From the NCBI GenBank assembly GCA_009829735.1, contig CM020618.1:769196-833195 (forward strand): a stretch of DNA of 64,000 bases, in the 5' to 3' direction. Shown here one piece after another: positions 42,401 through 53,337 of the stretch (position 1 is the first letter of the stretch; each line of letters opens with the position of its first letter). The notes beneath the pieces were generated by a model that did no database searches, was not told the origin of the DNA, and saw only the letters and a program-made list of their open reading frames with translations. The DNA comes from Pyropia yezoensis (taxonomy: Eukaryota > Rhodophyta > Bangiophyceae > Bangiales > Bangiaceae). A program made the translations under genes and the position numbers.

Positions 42401-43793
42401 GTTCCCCGTCTCTTGGGTAGACATAGTCACAATCAGTCAACCGACGTAACAATCACCACGAATAAGAGAGCGAGGGGGTAGTTGGGGGCGGGTAAACAGT
42501 AGATCGAAGTCAAACGCAACCACTCAACACAATCAAACAGATCGCAGCACCACGAGTACAAGAAACGGACTGGATCCCTATCCGTGTGCCAGGGCCGAAG
42601 ACGGCGTCACCACCAGGGTGACGGAAACCCGTCCCCTGCTGCTCCATCAATGTAGCACAATAGGAATCCGCTGCACGTCCACTCTCAGGGAACACTCACC
42701 ACGGGGATCGGCACCAACGTCACCGGGAGGCCAAGGTTGCTGTCCTTGGAGCGCAAGCCACGGGACCAAGATGGGAGCCCAAATGGGAGGGGTTTTGTTG
42801 TTCTACCTTGGCCGGCGGTGGATTCGCCGCCGGCCCCCTCGTTATAAACCCTCGGAGACACTACTAACTACCCTCCACCCCAAGATGCAAGTCCCTCTGG
42901 TCATACGTAACTTATAGATACCGTGACCAGTACGGACTCCCAAATTGAACGTTAAGGGTTAGAAGTAGCCCCCCTAATATTAGGGTCACAATACGGACAA
43001 CCATATTGCTACACGTACGCTCTTGACGGGCGTCGAGCCCGGTGAACCGGCCTCGATGCGGGCCAGTGATGCCATCAGGGAGTCCCCTGGTGAAGGTGGC
43101 GGCGGCGTGAGGTCGGCAGAGGACAGTTGCGGCGGTCCGCCGCCCCCGGCCGTCCGTGTCGTACCAAACGCCGATCCGGCACCGGAGAGCATCGGCGTCT
43201 CAATGTTGTCGATCGGGTTACCGATCCCGGTTCCCGGGTTCAGCTCCGGGGTCGGCGTCGACGCCGATCCGTCATCTTGAACGTTCCCCGTCTCTTGGGT
43301 AGACATAGTCACAATCAGTCAACCGACGTAACAATCACCACGAATAAGAGAGCGAGGGGGTAGTTGGGGGCGGGTAACAGTAGATCGAAGTCAAACGCAA
43401 CCACTCAACACAATCAAACAGATCGCAGCACCACGAGTACAAGAAACGGACTGGATCCCTATCCGTGTGCCAGGGCCGAAGACGGCGTCACCACCAGGGT
43501 GACGGAAACCCGTCCCCTGCTGCTCCATCAATGTAGCACAATAGGAATCCGCTGCACGTCCACTCTCAGGGAACACTCACCACGGGGGATCGGCACCAAC
43601 GTCACCGGGAGGCCAAGGTTGCTGTCCTTGGAGCGCAAGCCACGGGACCAAGATGGGAGCCCAAATGGGAGGGGTTTTGTTGTTCTACCTTGGCCGGCGG
43701 TGGATTCGCCGCCGGCCCCCTCGTTATAAACCCTCGGAGACACTACTAACTACCCTCCACCCCAAGATGCAAGTCCCTCTGGTCATACGTAAC

Positions 43794-44195
43794 TTATAGA
43801 TACCGTGACCAGTACGGACTCCCAAATTGAACGTTAAGGGTTAGAAGTAGCCCCCCTAATATTAGGGTCACAATACGGACAACCATATTGCTACACGTAC
43901 GCTCTTGACGGGCGTCGAGCCCGGTGAACCGGGCCTCGATGCGGGCCAGTGATGCCATCAGGGAGTCCCCTGGTGAAGGTGGCGGCGGCGTGAGGTCGGC
44001 AGAGGACAGTTGCGGCGGTCCGCCGCCCCCGGCCGTCCGTGTCGTACCAAACGCCGATCCGGCACCGGAGAGCATCGGCGTCTCAATGTTGTCGATCGGG
44101 TTACCGATCCCGGTTCCCGGGTTCAGCTCCGGGGTCGGCGTCGACGCCGATCCGTCATCTTGAACGTTCCCCGTCTCTTGGGTAGACATAGTCAC
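43794..44195 (-). pseudogene. Example gag-start fragment in a satellite unit
   Basis: Reads MTMSTQETGNVQDDG, then MASLARIEARFTGLDARQER, after which it runs into the next LTR and stops. The second block matches the gag of family A copy 2 (MASLARIEARFSGLDARQDR, at 63905). The fragment is too short to act as gag. Similar fragments recur in most units. Confidence 0.8.
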
Positions 44196-47100
44196 AATCA
44201 GTCAACCGACGTAACAATCACCACGAATAAGAGAGCGAGGGGGTAGTTGGGGCGGGTAACAGTAGATCGAAGTCAAACGCAACCACTCAACACAATCAAA
44301 CAGATCGCAGCACCACGAGTACAAGAAACGGACTGGATCCCTATCCGTGTGCCAGGGCCGAAGACGGCGTCACCACCAGGGTGACGGAAACCCGTCCCCT
44401 GCTGCTCCATCAATGTAGCACAATAGGAATCCGCTGCACGTCCACTCTCAGGGAACACTCACCACGGGGATCGGCACCAACGTCACCGGGAGGCCAAGGT
44501 TGCTGTCCTTGGAGCGCAAGCCACGGGACCAAGATGGGAGCCCAAATGGGAGGGGTTTTGTTGTTCTACCTTGGCCGGCGGTGGATTCGCCGCCGGCCCC
44601 CTCGTTATAAACCCTCGGAGACACTACTAACTACCCTCCACCCCAAGATGCAAGTCCCTCTGGTCATACGTAACTTATAGATACCGTGACCAGTACGGAC
44701 TCCCAAATTGAACGTTAAGGTTAGAAGTAGCCCCCTAATATTAGGGTCACAATACGGACAACCATATTGCTACACGTACGCTCTTGACGGGCGTCGAGCC
44801 CGGTGAACCGGGCCTCGATGCGGGCCAGTGATGCCATCAGGGAGTCCCCTGGTGAAGGTGGCGGCGGCGTGAGGTCGGCAGAGGACAGTTGCGGCGGTCC
44901 GCCGCCCCCGGCCGTCCGTGTCGTACCAAACGCCGATCCGGCACCGGAGAGCATCGGCGTCTCAATGTTGTCGATCGGGTTACGATCCCGGTTCCCGGTT
45001 CAGCTCCGGGGTCGGCGTCGACGCCGATCCGTCATCTTGAACGTTCCCCGTCTCTTGGGTAGACATAGTCACAATCAGTCAACCGACGTAACAATCACCA
45101 CGAATAAGAGAGCGAGGGGGTAGTTGGGGCGGGTAACAGTAGATCGAAGTCAAACGCAACCACTCAACACAATCAAACAGATCGCAGCACCACGAGTACA
45201 AGAAACGGACTGGATCCCTATCCGTGTGCCAGGCCGAAGACGGCGTCACCACCAGGGTGACGGAAACCCGTCCCCTGCTGCTCCATCAATGTAGCACAAT
45301 AGGAATCCGCTGCACGTCCACTCTCAGGGAACACTCACCACGGGGGATCGGCACCAACGTCACCGGGAGGCCAAGGTTGCTGTCCTTGGAGCGCAAGCCA
45401 CGGGACCAAGATGGGAGCCCAAATGGGAGGGGTTTTGTTGTTCTACCTTGGCCGGCGGTGGATTCGCCGCCGGCCCCCTCGTTATAAACCCTCGGAGACA
45501 CTACTAACTACCCTCCACCCCAAGATGCAAGTCCCTCTGGTCATACGTAACTTATAGATACCGTGACCAGTACGGACTCCCAAATTGAACGTTAAGGGTT
45601 AGAAGTAGCCCCCCTAATATTAGGGTCACAATACGGACAACCATATTGCTACACGTACGCTCTTGACGGGCGTCGAGCCCGGTGAACCGGGCCTCGATGC
45701 GGGCCAGTGATGCCATCAGGGAGTCCCCTGGTGAAGGTGGCGGCGGCGTGAGGTCGGCAGAGGACAGTTGCGGCGGTCCGCCGCCCCCGGCCGTCCGTGT
45801 CGTACCAAACGCCGATCCGGCACCGGAGAGCATCGGCGTCTCAATGTTGTCGATCGGGTTACCGATCCCGGTTCCCGGGTTCAGCTCCGGGGTCGGCGTC
45901 GACGCCGATCCGTCATCTTGAACGTTCCCCGTCTCTTGGGTAGACATAGTCACAATCAGTCAACCGACGTAACAATCACCACGAATAAGAGAGCGAGGGG
46001 TAGTTGGGGGCGGGTAACAGTAGATCGAAGTCAAACGCAACCACTCAACACAATCAAACAGATCGCAGCACCACGAGTACAAGAAACGGACTGGATCCCT
46101 ATCCGTGTGCCAGGGCCGAAGACGGCGTCACCACCAGGGTGACGGAAACCCGTCCCCTGCTGCTCCATCAATGTAGCACAATAGGAATCCGCTGCACGTC
46201 CACTCTCAGGGAACACTCACCACGGGGGATCGGCACCAACGTCACCGGGAGGCCAAGGTTGCTGTCCTTGGAGCGCAAGCCACGGGACCAAGATGGGAGC
46301 CCAAATGGGAGGGGTTTTGTTGTTCTACCTTGGCCGGCGGTGGATTCGCCGCCGGCCCCCTCGTTATAAACCCTCGGAGACACTACTAACTACCCTCCAC
46401 CCCAAGATGCAAGTCCCTCTGGTCATACGTAACTTATAGATACCGTGACCAGTACGGACTCCCAAATTGAACGTTAAGGGTTAGAAGTAGCCCCCCTAAT
46501 ATTAGGGTCACAATACGGACAACCATATTGCTACACGTACGCTCTTGACGGGCGTCGAGCCCGGTGAACCGGGCCTCGATGCGGGCCAGTGATGCCATCA
46601 GGGAGTCCCCTGGTGAAGGTGGCGGCGGCGTGAGGTCGGCAGAGGACAGTTGCGGCGGTCCGCCGCCCCGGCCGTCCGTGTCGTACCAAACGCCGATCCG
46701 GCACCGGAGAGCATCGGCGTCTCAATGTTGTCGATCGGGTTACCGATCCCGGTTCCCGGGTTCAGCTCCGGGGTCGGCGTCGACGCCGATCCGTCATCTT
46801 GAACGTTCCCCGTCTCTTGGGTAGACATAGTCACAATCAGTCAACCGACGTAACAATCACCACGAATAAGAGAGCGAGGGGGTAGTTGGGGGCGGGTAAC
46901 AGTAGATCGAAGTCAAACGCAACCACTCAACACAATCAAACAGATCGCAGCACCACGAGTACAAGAAACGGACTGGATCCCTATCCGTGTGCCAGGGCCG
47001 AAGACGGCGTCACCACCAGGGTGACGGAAACCCGTCCCCTGCTGCTCCATCAATGTAGCACAATAGGAATCCGCTGCACGTCCACTCTCAGGGAACACTC

Positions 47101-50100
47101 ACCACGGGGGATCGGCACCAACGTCACCGGGAGGCCAAGGTTGCTGTCCTTGGAGCGCAAGCCACGGGACCAAGATGGGAGCCCAAATGGGAGGGGTTTT
47201 GTTGTTCTACCTTGGCCGGCGGTGGATTCGCCGCCGGCCCCCTCGTTATAAACCCTCGGAGACACTACTAACTACCCTCCACCCCAAGATGCAAGTCCCT
47301 CTGGTCATACGTAACTTATAGATACCGTGACCAGTACGGACTCCCAAATTGAACGTTAAGGGTTAGAAGTAGCCCCCCTAATATTAGGGTCACAATACGG
47401 ACAACCATATTGCTACACGTACGCTCTTGACGGGCGTCGAGCCCGGTGAACCGGGCCTCGATGCGGGCCAGTGATGCCATCAGGGAGTCCCCTGGTGAAG
47501 GTGGCGGCGGCGTGAGGTCGGCAGAGGACAGTTGCGGCGGTCCGCCGCCCCGGGCCGTCCGTGTCGTACCAAACGCCGATCCGGCACCGGAGAGCATCGG
47601 CGTCTCAATGTTGTCGATCGGGTTACCGATCCCAGTTCCCGGGTTCAGCTCCGGGGTCGGCGTCGACGCCGATCCGTCATCTTGAACGTTCCCCGTCTCT
47701 TGGGTAGACATAGTCACAATCAGTCAACCGACGTAACAATCACCACGAATAAGAGAGCGAGGGGGTAGTTGGGGGCGGATAACAGTAGATCGAAGTCAAA
47801 CGCAACCACTCAACACAATCAAACAGATCGCAGCACCACGAGTACAAGAAACGGACTGGATCCCTATCCGCGTGCCAGGGCCGAAGACGGCGTCACCACC
47901 AGGGTGACGGAAACCCGTCCCCTGCTGCTCCATCAATGTAGCACAATAGGAATCCGCTGCACGTCCACTCTCAGGGAACACTCACCACGGGGGATCGGCA
48001 CCAACGTCACCGGGAGGCCAAGGTTGCTGTCCTTGGAGCGCAAGCCACGGGACCAAGATGGGAGCCCAAATGGGAGGGGTTTTGTTGTTCTACCTTGGCC
48101 GGCGGTGGATTCGCCGCCGGCCCCCTCGTTATAAACCCTCGGAGACACTACTAACTACCCTCCACCCCAAGATGCAAGTCCCTCTGGTCATACGTAACTT
48201 ATAGATACCGTGACCAGTACGGACTCCCAAATTGAACGTTAAGGGTTAGAAGTAGCCCCCCTAATATTAGGGTCACAATACGGACAACCATATTGCTACA
48301 CGTACGCTCTTGACGGGCGTCGAGCCCGGTGAACCGGGCCTCGATGCGGGCCAGTGATGCCATCAGGGAGTCCCCTGGTGAAGGTGGCGGCGGCGTGAGG
48401 TCGGCAGAGGACAGTTGCGGCGGTCCGCCGCCCCGGGCCGTCCGTGTCGTACCAAACGCCGATCCGGCACCGGAGAGCATCGGCGTCTCAATGTTGTCGA
48501 TCGGGTTACCGATCCCAGTTCCCGGGTTCAGCTCCGGGGTCGGCGTCGACGCCGATCCGTCATCTTGAACGTTCCCCGTCTCTTGGGTAGACATAGTCAC
48601 AATCAGTCAACCGACGTAACAATCACCACGAATAAGAGAGCGAGGGGGTAGTTGGGGGCGGGTAACAGTAGATCGAAGTCAAACGCAACCACTCAACACA
48701 ATCAAACAGATCGCAGCACCACGAGTACAAGAAACGGACTGGATCCCTATCCGCGTGCCAGGGCCGAAGACGGCGTCACCACCAGGGTGACGGAAACCCG
48801 TCCCCTGCTGCTCCATCAATGTAGCACAATAGGAATCCGCTGCACGTCCACTCTCAGGGAACACTCACCACGGGGGATCGGCACCAACGTCACCGGGAGG
48901 CCAAGGTTGCTGTCCTTGGAGCGCAAGCCACGGGACCAAGATGGGAGCCCAAATGGGAGGGGTTTTGTTGTTCTACCTTGGCCGGCGGTGGATTCGCCGC
49001 CGGCCCCCTCGTTATAAACCCTCGGAGACACTACTAACTACCCTCCACCCCAAGATGCAAGTCCCTCTGGTCATACGTAACTTATAGATACCGTGACCAG
49101 TACGGACTCCCAAATTGAACGTTAAGGGTTAGAAGTAGCCCCCCTAATATTAGGGTCACAATACGGACAACCATATTGCTACACGTACGCTCTTGACGGG
49201 CGTCGAGCCCGGTGAACCGGGCCTCGATGCGGGCCAGTGATGCCATCAGGGAGTCCCCTGGTGAAGGTGGCGGCGGCGTGAGGTCGGCAGAGGACAGTTG
49301 CGGCGGTCCGCCGCCCCCGGCCGTCCGTGTCGTACCAAACGCCGATCCGGCACCGGAGAGCATCGGCGTCTCAATGTTGTCGATCGGGTTACCGATCCCG
49401 GTTCCCGGGTTCAGCTCCGGGGTCGGCGTCGACGCCGATCCGTCATCTTGAACGTTCCCCGTCTCTTGGGTAGACATAGTCACAATCAGTCAACCGACGT
49501 AACAATCACCACGAATAAGAGAGCGAGGGGGTAGTTGGGGGCGGGTAACAGTAGATCGAAGTCAAACGCAACCACTCAACACAATCAAACAGATCGCAGC
49601 ACCACGAGTACAAGAAACGGACTGGATCCCTATCCGTGTGCCAGGGCCGAAGACGGCGTCACCACCAGGGTGACGGAAACCCGTCCCCTGCTGCTCCATC
49701 AATGTAGCACAATAGGAATCCGCTGCACGTCCACTCTCAGGGAACACTCACCACGGGGGATCGGCACCAACGTCACCGGGAGGCCAAGGTTGCTGTCCTT
49801 GGAGCGCAAGCCACGGGACCAAGATGGGAGCCCAAATGGGAGGGGTTTTGTTGTTCTACCTTGGCCGGCGGTGGATTCGCCGCCGGCCCCCTCGTTATAA
49901 ACCCTCGGAGACACTACTAACTACCCTCCACCCCAAGATGCAAGTCCCTCTGGTCATACGTAACTTATAGATACCGTGACCAGTACGGACTCCCAAATTG
50001 AACGTTAAGGGTTAGAAGTAGCCCCCTAATATTAGGGTCACAATACGGACAACCATATTGCTACACGTACGCTCTTGACGGGCGTCGAGCCCGGTGAACC

Positions 50101-50698
50101 GGGCCTCGATGCGGGCCAGTGATGCCATCAGGGAGTCCCCTGGTGAAGGTGGCGGCGGCGTGAGGTCGGCAGAGGACAGTTGCGGCGGTCCGCCGCCCCC
50201 GGCCGTCCGTGTCGTACCAAACGCCGATCCGGCACCGGAGAGCATCGGCGTCTCAATGTTGTCGATCGGGTTACCGATCCCGGTTCCCGGGTTCAGCTCC
50301 GGGGTCGGCGTCGACGCCGATCCGTCATCTTGAACGTTCCCCGTCTCTTGGGTAGACATAGTCACAATCAGTCAACCGACGTAACAATCACCACGAATAA
50401 GAGAGCGAGGGGGTAGTTGGGGGCGGGTAACAGTAGATCGAAGTCAAACGCAACCACTCAACACAATCAAACAGATCGCAGCACCACGAGTACAAGAAAC
50501 GGACTGGATCCCTATCCGTGTGCCAGGGCCGAAGACGGCGTCACCACCAGGGTGACGGAAACCCGTCCCCTGCTGCTCCATCAATGTAGCACAATAGGAA
50601 TCCGCTGCACGTCCACTCTCAGGGAACACTCACCACGGGGGATCGGCACCAACGTCACCGGGAGGCCAAGGTTGCTGTCCTTGGAGCGCAAGCCACGG

Positions 50699-51270
50699 TG
50701 TAGCATCCCTGGCCCCGACTTGGCGCCGACCCGGGACTACAACCAGAGGGCACCAGGTGCCAGAACACGCCCGCCGTGTGGCGATGGTTGGCGGCCGTGG
50801 CCCGTGCCCGGCACTGGGATGCGGTGGACTACGCTATCCACACGCGAGAGAGGGATTTCTGATGTGTTTTTGCATATTTGTGAGGGACTTGATTTGAGAG
50901 AATTTGAGTGTGAGATTAGTGAGTGGGAATAGAATTAGTAGTGATAGTGGCCCCCGACCTGACGAGGTTAGACTCGGGTCGGGGCCACTCGGGGTTATGG
51001 GGGGGCTACCGGGCCAACGTGCCGGGGTTCCCCCAGATGCACGTTAAGAGGGACAGCGAGGCGCCCTCGGCCCGCGCCCTCAGGGAAAAAGACAACTGCG
51101 CGTTTGCTTTCCTCTTCCCCGTGTGCACTACCGTGCGTATCTGTTTGCCCTGCGAGCAGGCACGTGAGGCAACAGGCATACCATTCTCGTAGTTCCCCTT
51201 TCTGCGTTACCTGTCCCTTTCCCCCGAGGGATATTGACACGTGTCTGAGAGGATCGAGTTTTATACCACA
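50699..51270 (+). repeat. Family C 5' LTR (about 572 bp)
   Basis: Starts TGTAGCATCCCTGG and ends TTTTATACCACA before the primer-binding site. The start is fixed by the 3' copy at 59787. The left flank is satellite LTR sequence (GCGCAAGCCACGG). Confidence 0.88.
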
Positions 51271-51274
51271 TATT

Positions 51275-51291
51275 TGGTGGAGCAGCAGGGG
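51275..51291 (+). promoter_or_regulatory. Primer-binding site of family C
   Basis: TGGTGGAGCAGCAGGGG, four bases after the LTR end; identical to the family B site. Confidence 0.8.
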
Positions 51292-51484
51292 ATTTGATTG
51301 GAGTGTTTGAGAAGAGACATTTGGGAGCAGCGGTTGCGTTGTTCCTATTCTGTCTTTTTCTGTGGTTTGGGAATTATTTGCACCCGTTCACGGGAACCCC
51401 ATTCCTGGCTCTCCAACCCCTCTCTTGTGGTCTTGCGATCTTTGGACACGCAGGTAACTGGACTGTGGCTGTCAAGAGACCAAC

Positions 51485-53245
51485 ATGGCTACCCTCCCTG
51501 GCACGACGGTGCCCGAAGGGGTAGACCCCGCGTCCCTTGACGCATCCCTGGTCACCGCGGGGGACGGTGCCCAACCCGGCGTTCTCCCTACGGGTGAAGC
51601 AGACCTGGGCGTGACATCCGGTAGTGGACTGGAGTCTACAGGCGGCCAAGTACCGCCTGCTCCCGTTCCTCCGGCTGTTCCTCCTGTGGGAGCCACCCCG
51701 GGGTCAACGGCGTTTGAGTCAGCTCGCAGCAGACGTCTCCCTCCTGTCGGTTCTACTCTTCAACCTCCAGGGATAGCCCCTGGTGTGTTTACTCCTGGAC
51801 CCACACATGGCAGCTGGGTGTATACACCTCTTCCTGTGGGCACTAGCAGTGCCAGAGGCACCGCTATGACTGGTTCTACGGGTCTTCCTGAGACTTCGAC
51901 TCCTGGGACCGGCCAAGCTTTTCCTCCCCTTGCGTCCTATGGGGCGGGGAGCTCCAAGACCGGTGACCGGAGCAGCCGTAGGCGTCGGCGTCGTCGCCGC
52001 CGCTCTAGCACCAGCGAGACCAGTTCCTCCAGCTCTGAGGAGGGATATGACTGGGATGCATCTCCCGGTCCTACCCGGCGCAGGCTAGTCGAGTTCGACT
52101 TCCCTGCCCACCAAGTGGGAGATGCCACCCTGAACAAGGTCACGTATTGGGGTAACTACCGGCTGGAGAACCAAGACCAAGGTTACACCCGGAAAATGGC
52201 CAAGAAGATGGCATCCCTGAACCGGCGAATGCAGCCGAGCTTTGGGGGACATCCTAAGTTTTCCGGGAAGAGACCGGCGCTTATCTTTGCCTTCCTGCGC
52301 CGGTTTGTCAAGGCATGCAATGACAACGATGTGTCCGAGGGCAAGGCTCTCTATCTCCTGGTTAACTTCATGACCGGAGAAGCGGAACAGCGGTTTGCAC
52401 AGGTTCTACCAGACTCTGCCGGGCACATTGTTGGACGTACCGTCGCGAGTTATCCGGAGGCGGTCAACTGGCTCCTGTCCAACTACGCAGACGCGGACTC
52501 CCTGCGTAAGGCAGTCGGTAGGCTGAACCGGGCAACCATGGAGAGACAAGAGACTCCAGAGGCGTTCGCCCGTCGTGTCCGGGAGATGAGCGATGCTTGT
52601 GGCAACGTTTACCCTGAGGACAGGCTCAAGATGATCTTCTCGGAGGGGCTTCCTGAATATCTTCAAGTGGATGCGGAGAACTACAACCAGGAACATCAAG
52701 AACATACCTTCCAGCAGTTGATGGCCTACACCCAGGGCAAGCACCGGCAAGCCAAGGCCCTCCAGGCTCCTATGGTATCAACTCCCAAGCCGTTGTCGCG
52801 AGTTCGTCCCGGACCCGACAAGTATAAGGGAGGTGATAACCCTGTACCGGTACTCGCAGTTGGCGAGGCCTCACCCATGGAGTCAAGGGACAAGTGGGGC
52901 GGCTTCGTTTCTAAGGAGCAACCTTCCCTGGTCGCCCCCAAGCAGATCAGGAACCAGCGGTTCCGGTCTTGCTGGCTGTGCCAGAAGGAGGATCATATGT
53001 CCTACCAGTGCCCGACCATTCCCGAGGATCTCCAGGAGAAACTCAAGCGTCAAGGACTGGTGTTTGCAAAGGCGGTCAACTGGGCTGACCGGCGGGCACC
53101 CTCCAAGATGGACAAGGCACAGGTACATGCCATCCGAGTGGCAACCTTACAGAGCATCACGGAGGCTCTGGCAAGGGAAGCTCCTACGGACTTTGACCTG
53201 GAGACCGAAACCTCTAAGGACTCCTCGGAGCCGGGAAACGAGTAG
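51485..53245 (+). CDS. gag: Family C gag, 586 aa
   Basis: Starts MATLPGTTVPEG. The first ~150 residues are Pro/Gly/Thr-rich, followed by an Arg/Ser run (RSSRRRRRRRRRSSTSE) and an acidic Ser stretch. The capsid-like region follows with KFSGKRPALIFAFLRRFVKA and ETPEAFARRVREMSDACGNV, the retrotransposon gag pattern. A zinc knuckle CWLCQKEDHMSYQC (C-x2-C-x4-H-x4-C) lies at about residue 495. It ends 92 bases before the first ATG of pol, and pol is in another frame. Gypsy elements commonly make pol by frameshift or by separate initiation; which is used here is not shown. Confidence 0.92.
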   Translation: MATLPGTTVPEGVDPASLDASLVTAGDGAQPGVLPTGEADLGVTSGSGLESTGGQVPPAPVPPAVPPVGATPGSTAFESARSRRLPPVGSTLQPPGIAPGVFTPGPTHGSWVYTPLPVGTSSARGTAMTGSTGLPETSTPGTGQAFPPLASYGAGSSKTGDRSSRRRRRRRRRSSTSETSSSSSEEGYDWDASPGPTRRRLVEFDFPAHQVGDATLNKVTYWGNYRLENQDQGYTRKMAKKMASLNRRMQPSFGGHPKFSGKRPALIFAFLRRFVKACNDNDVSEGKALYLLVNFMTGEAEQRFAQVLPDSAGHIVGRTVASYPEAVNWLLSNYADADSLRKAVGRLNRATMERQETPEAFARRVREMSDACGNVYPEDRLKMIFSEGLPEYLQVDAENYNQEHQEHTFQQLMAYTQGKHRQAKALQAPMVSTPKPLSRVRPGPDKYKGGDNPVPVLAVGEASPMESRDKWGGFVSKEQPSLVAPKQIRNQRFRSCWLCQKEDHMSYQCPTIPEDLQEKLKRQGLVFAKAVNWADRRAPSKMDKAQVHAIRVATLQSITEALAREAPTDFDLETETSKDSSEPGNE

Positions 53246-53337
53246 GGCAGGCGCTCTCCCCAAGTGTCTTCCCGAATCTCCAACGGCAGGGTACTTCTAC
53301 CTGTTCTCCCCTTGCGTGCCGGGAGAAAGGACGGCAG

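Larger units (their letters stand above)
38327..50698 (-). repeat. Satellite of 14 units (~881 bp), LTR plus gag start
   Basis: Fourteen head-to-tail units of 879-883 bp. Equivalent points are 38966, 39846, 40725, 41604, ~42484, 43364, ~44243, ~45122, 46004, 46886, 47769, 48652, 49535 and 50417. On the minus strand each unit is a 364 bp LTR with perfect TGTAGCA/TGCTACA ends, a primer-binding site, a leader, and the first ~280 bp of a family-A-like gag, which joins directly to the next LTR. No protease or polymerase is present. Units are nearly identical; most differences are one-base length changes in homopolymers, plus a few base changes shared by neighbours (47.5-48.9 kb). Such sharing suggests spread by unequal crossing-over. 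The right end is broken inside a unit by family C. Confidence 0.93.

Noticed and set aside
38327-50698. CRISPR-like array
   Set aside because: The repeat is ~881 bp with no spacers, and it is an LTR-derived satellite in a eukaryote.
38966-50932. A 121-codon + strand protein repeated about a dozen times
   Set aside because: It is the reverse of the LTR and leader in each satellite unit; no coding signal and no known family.
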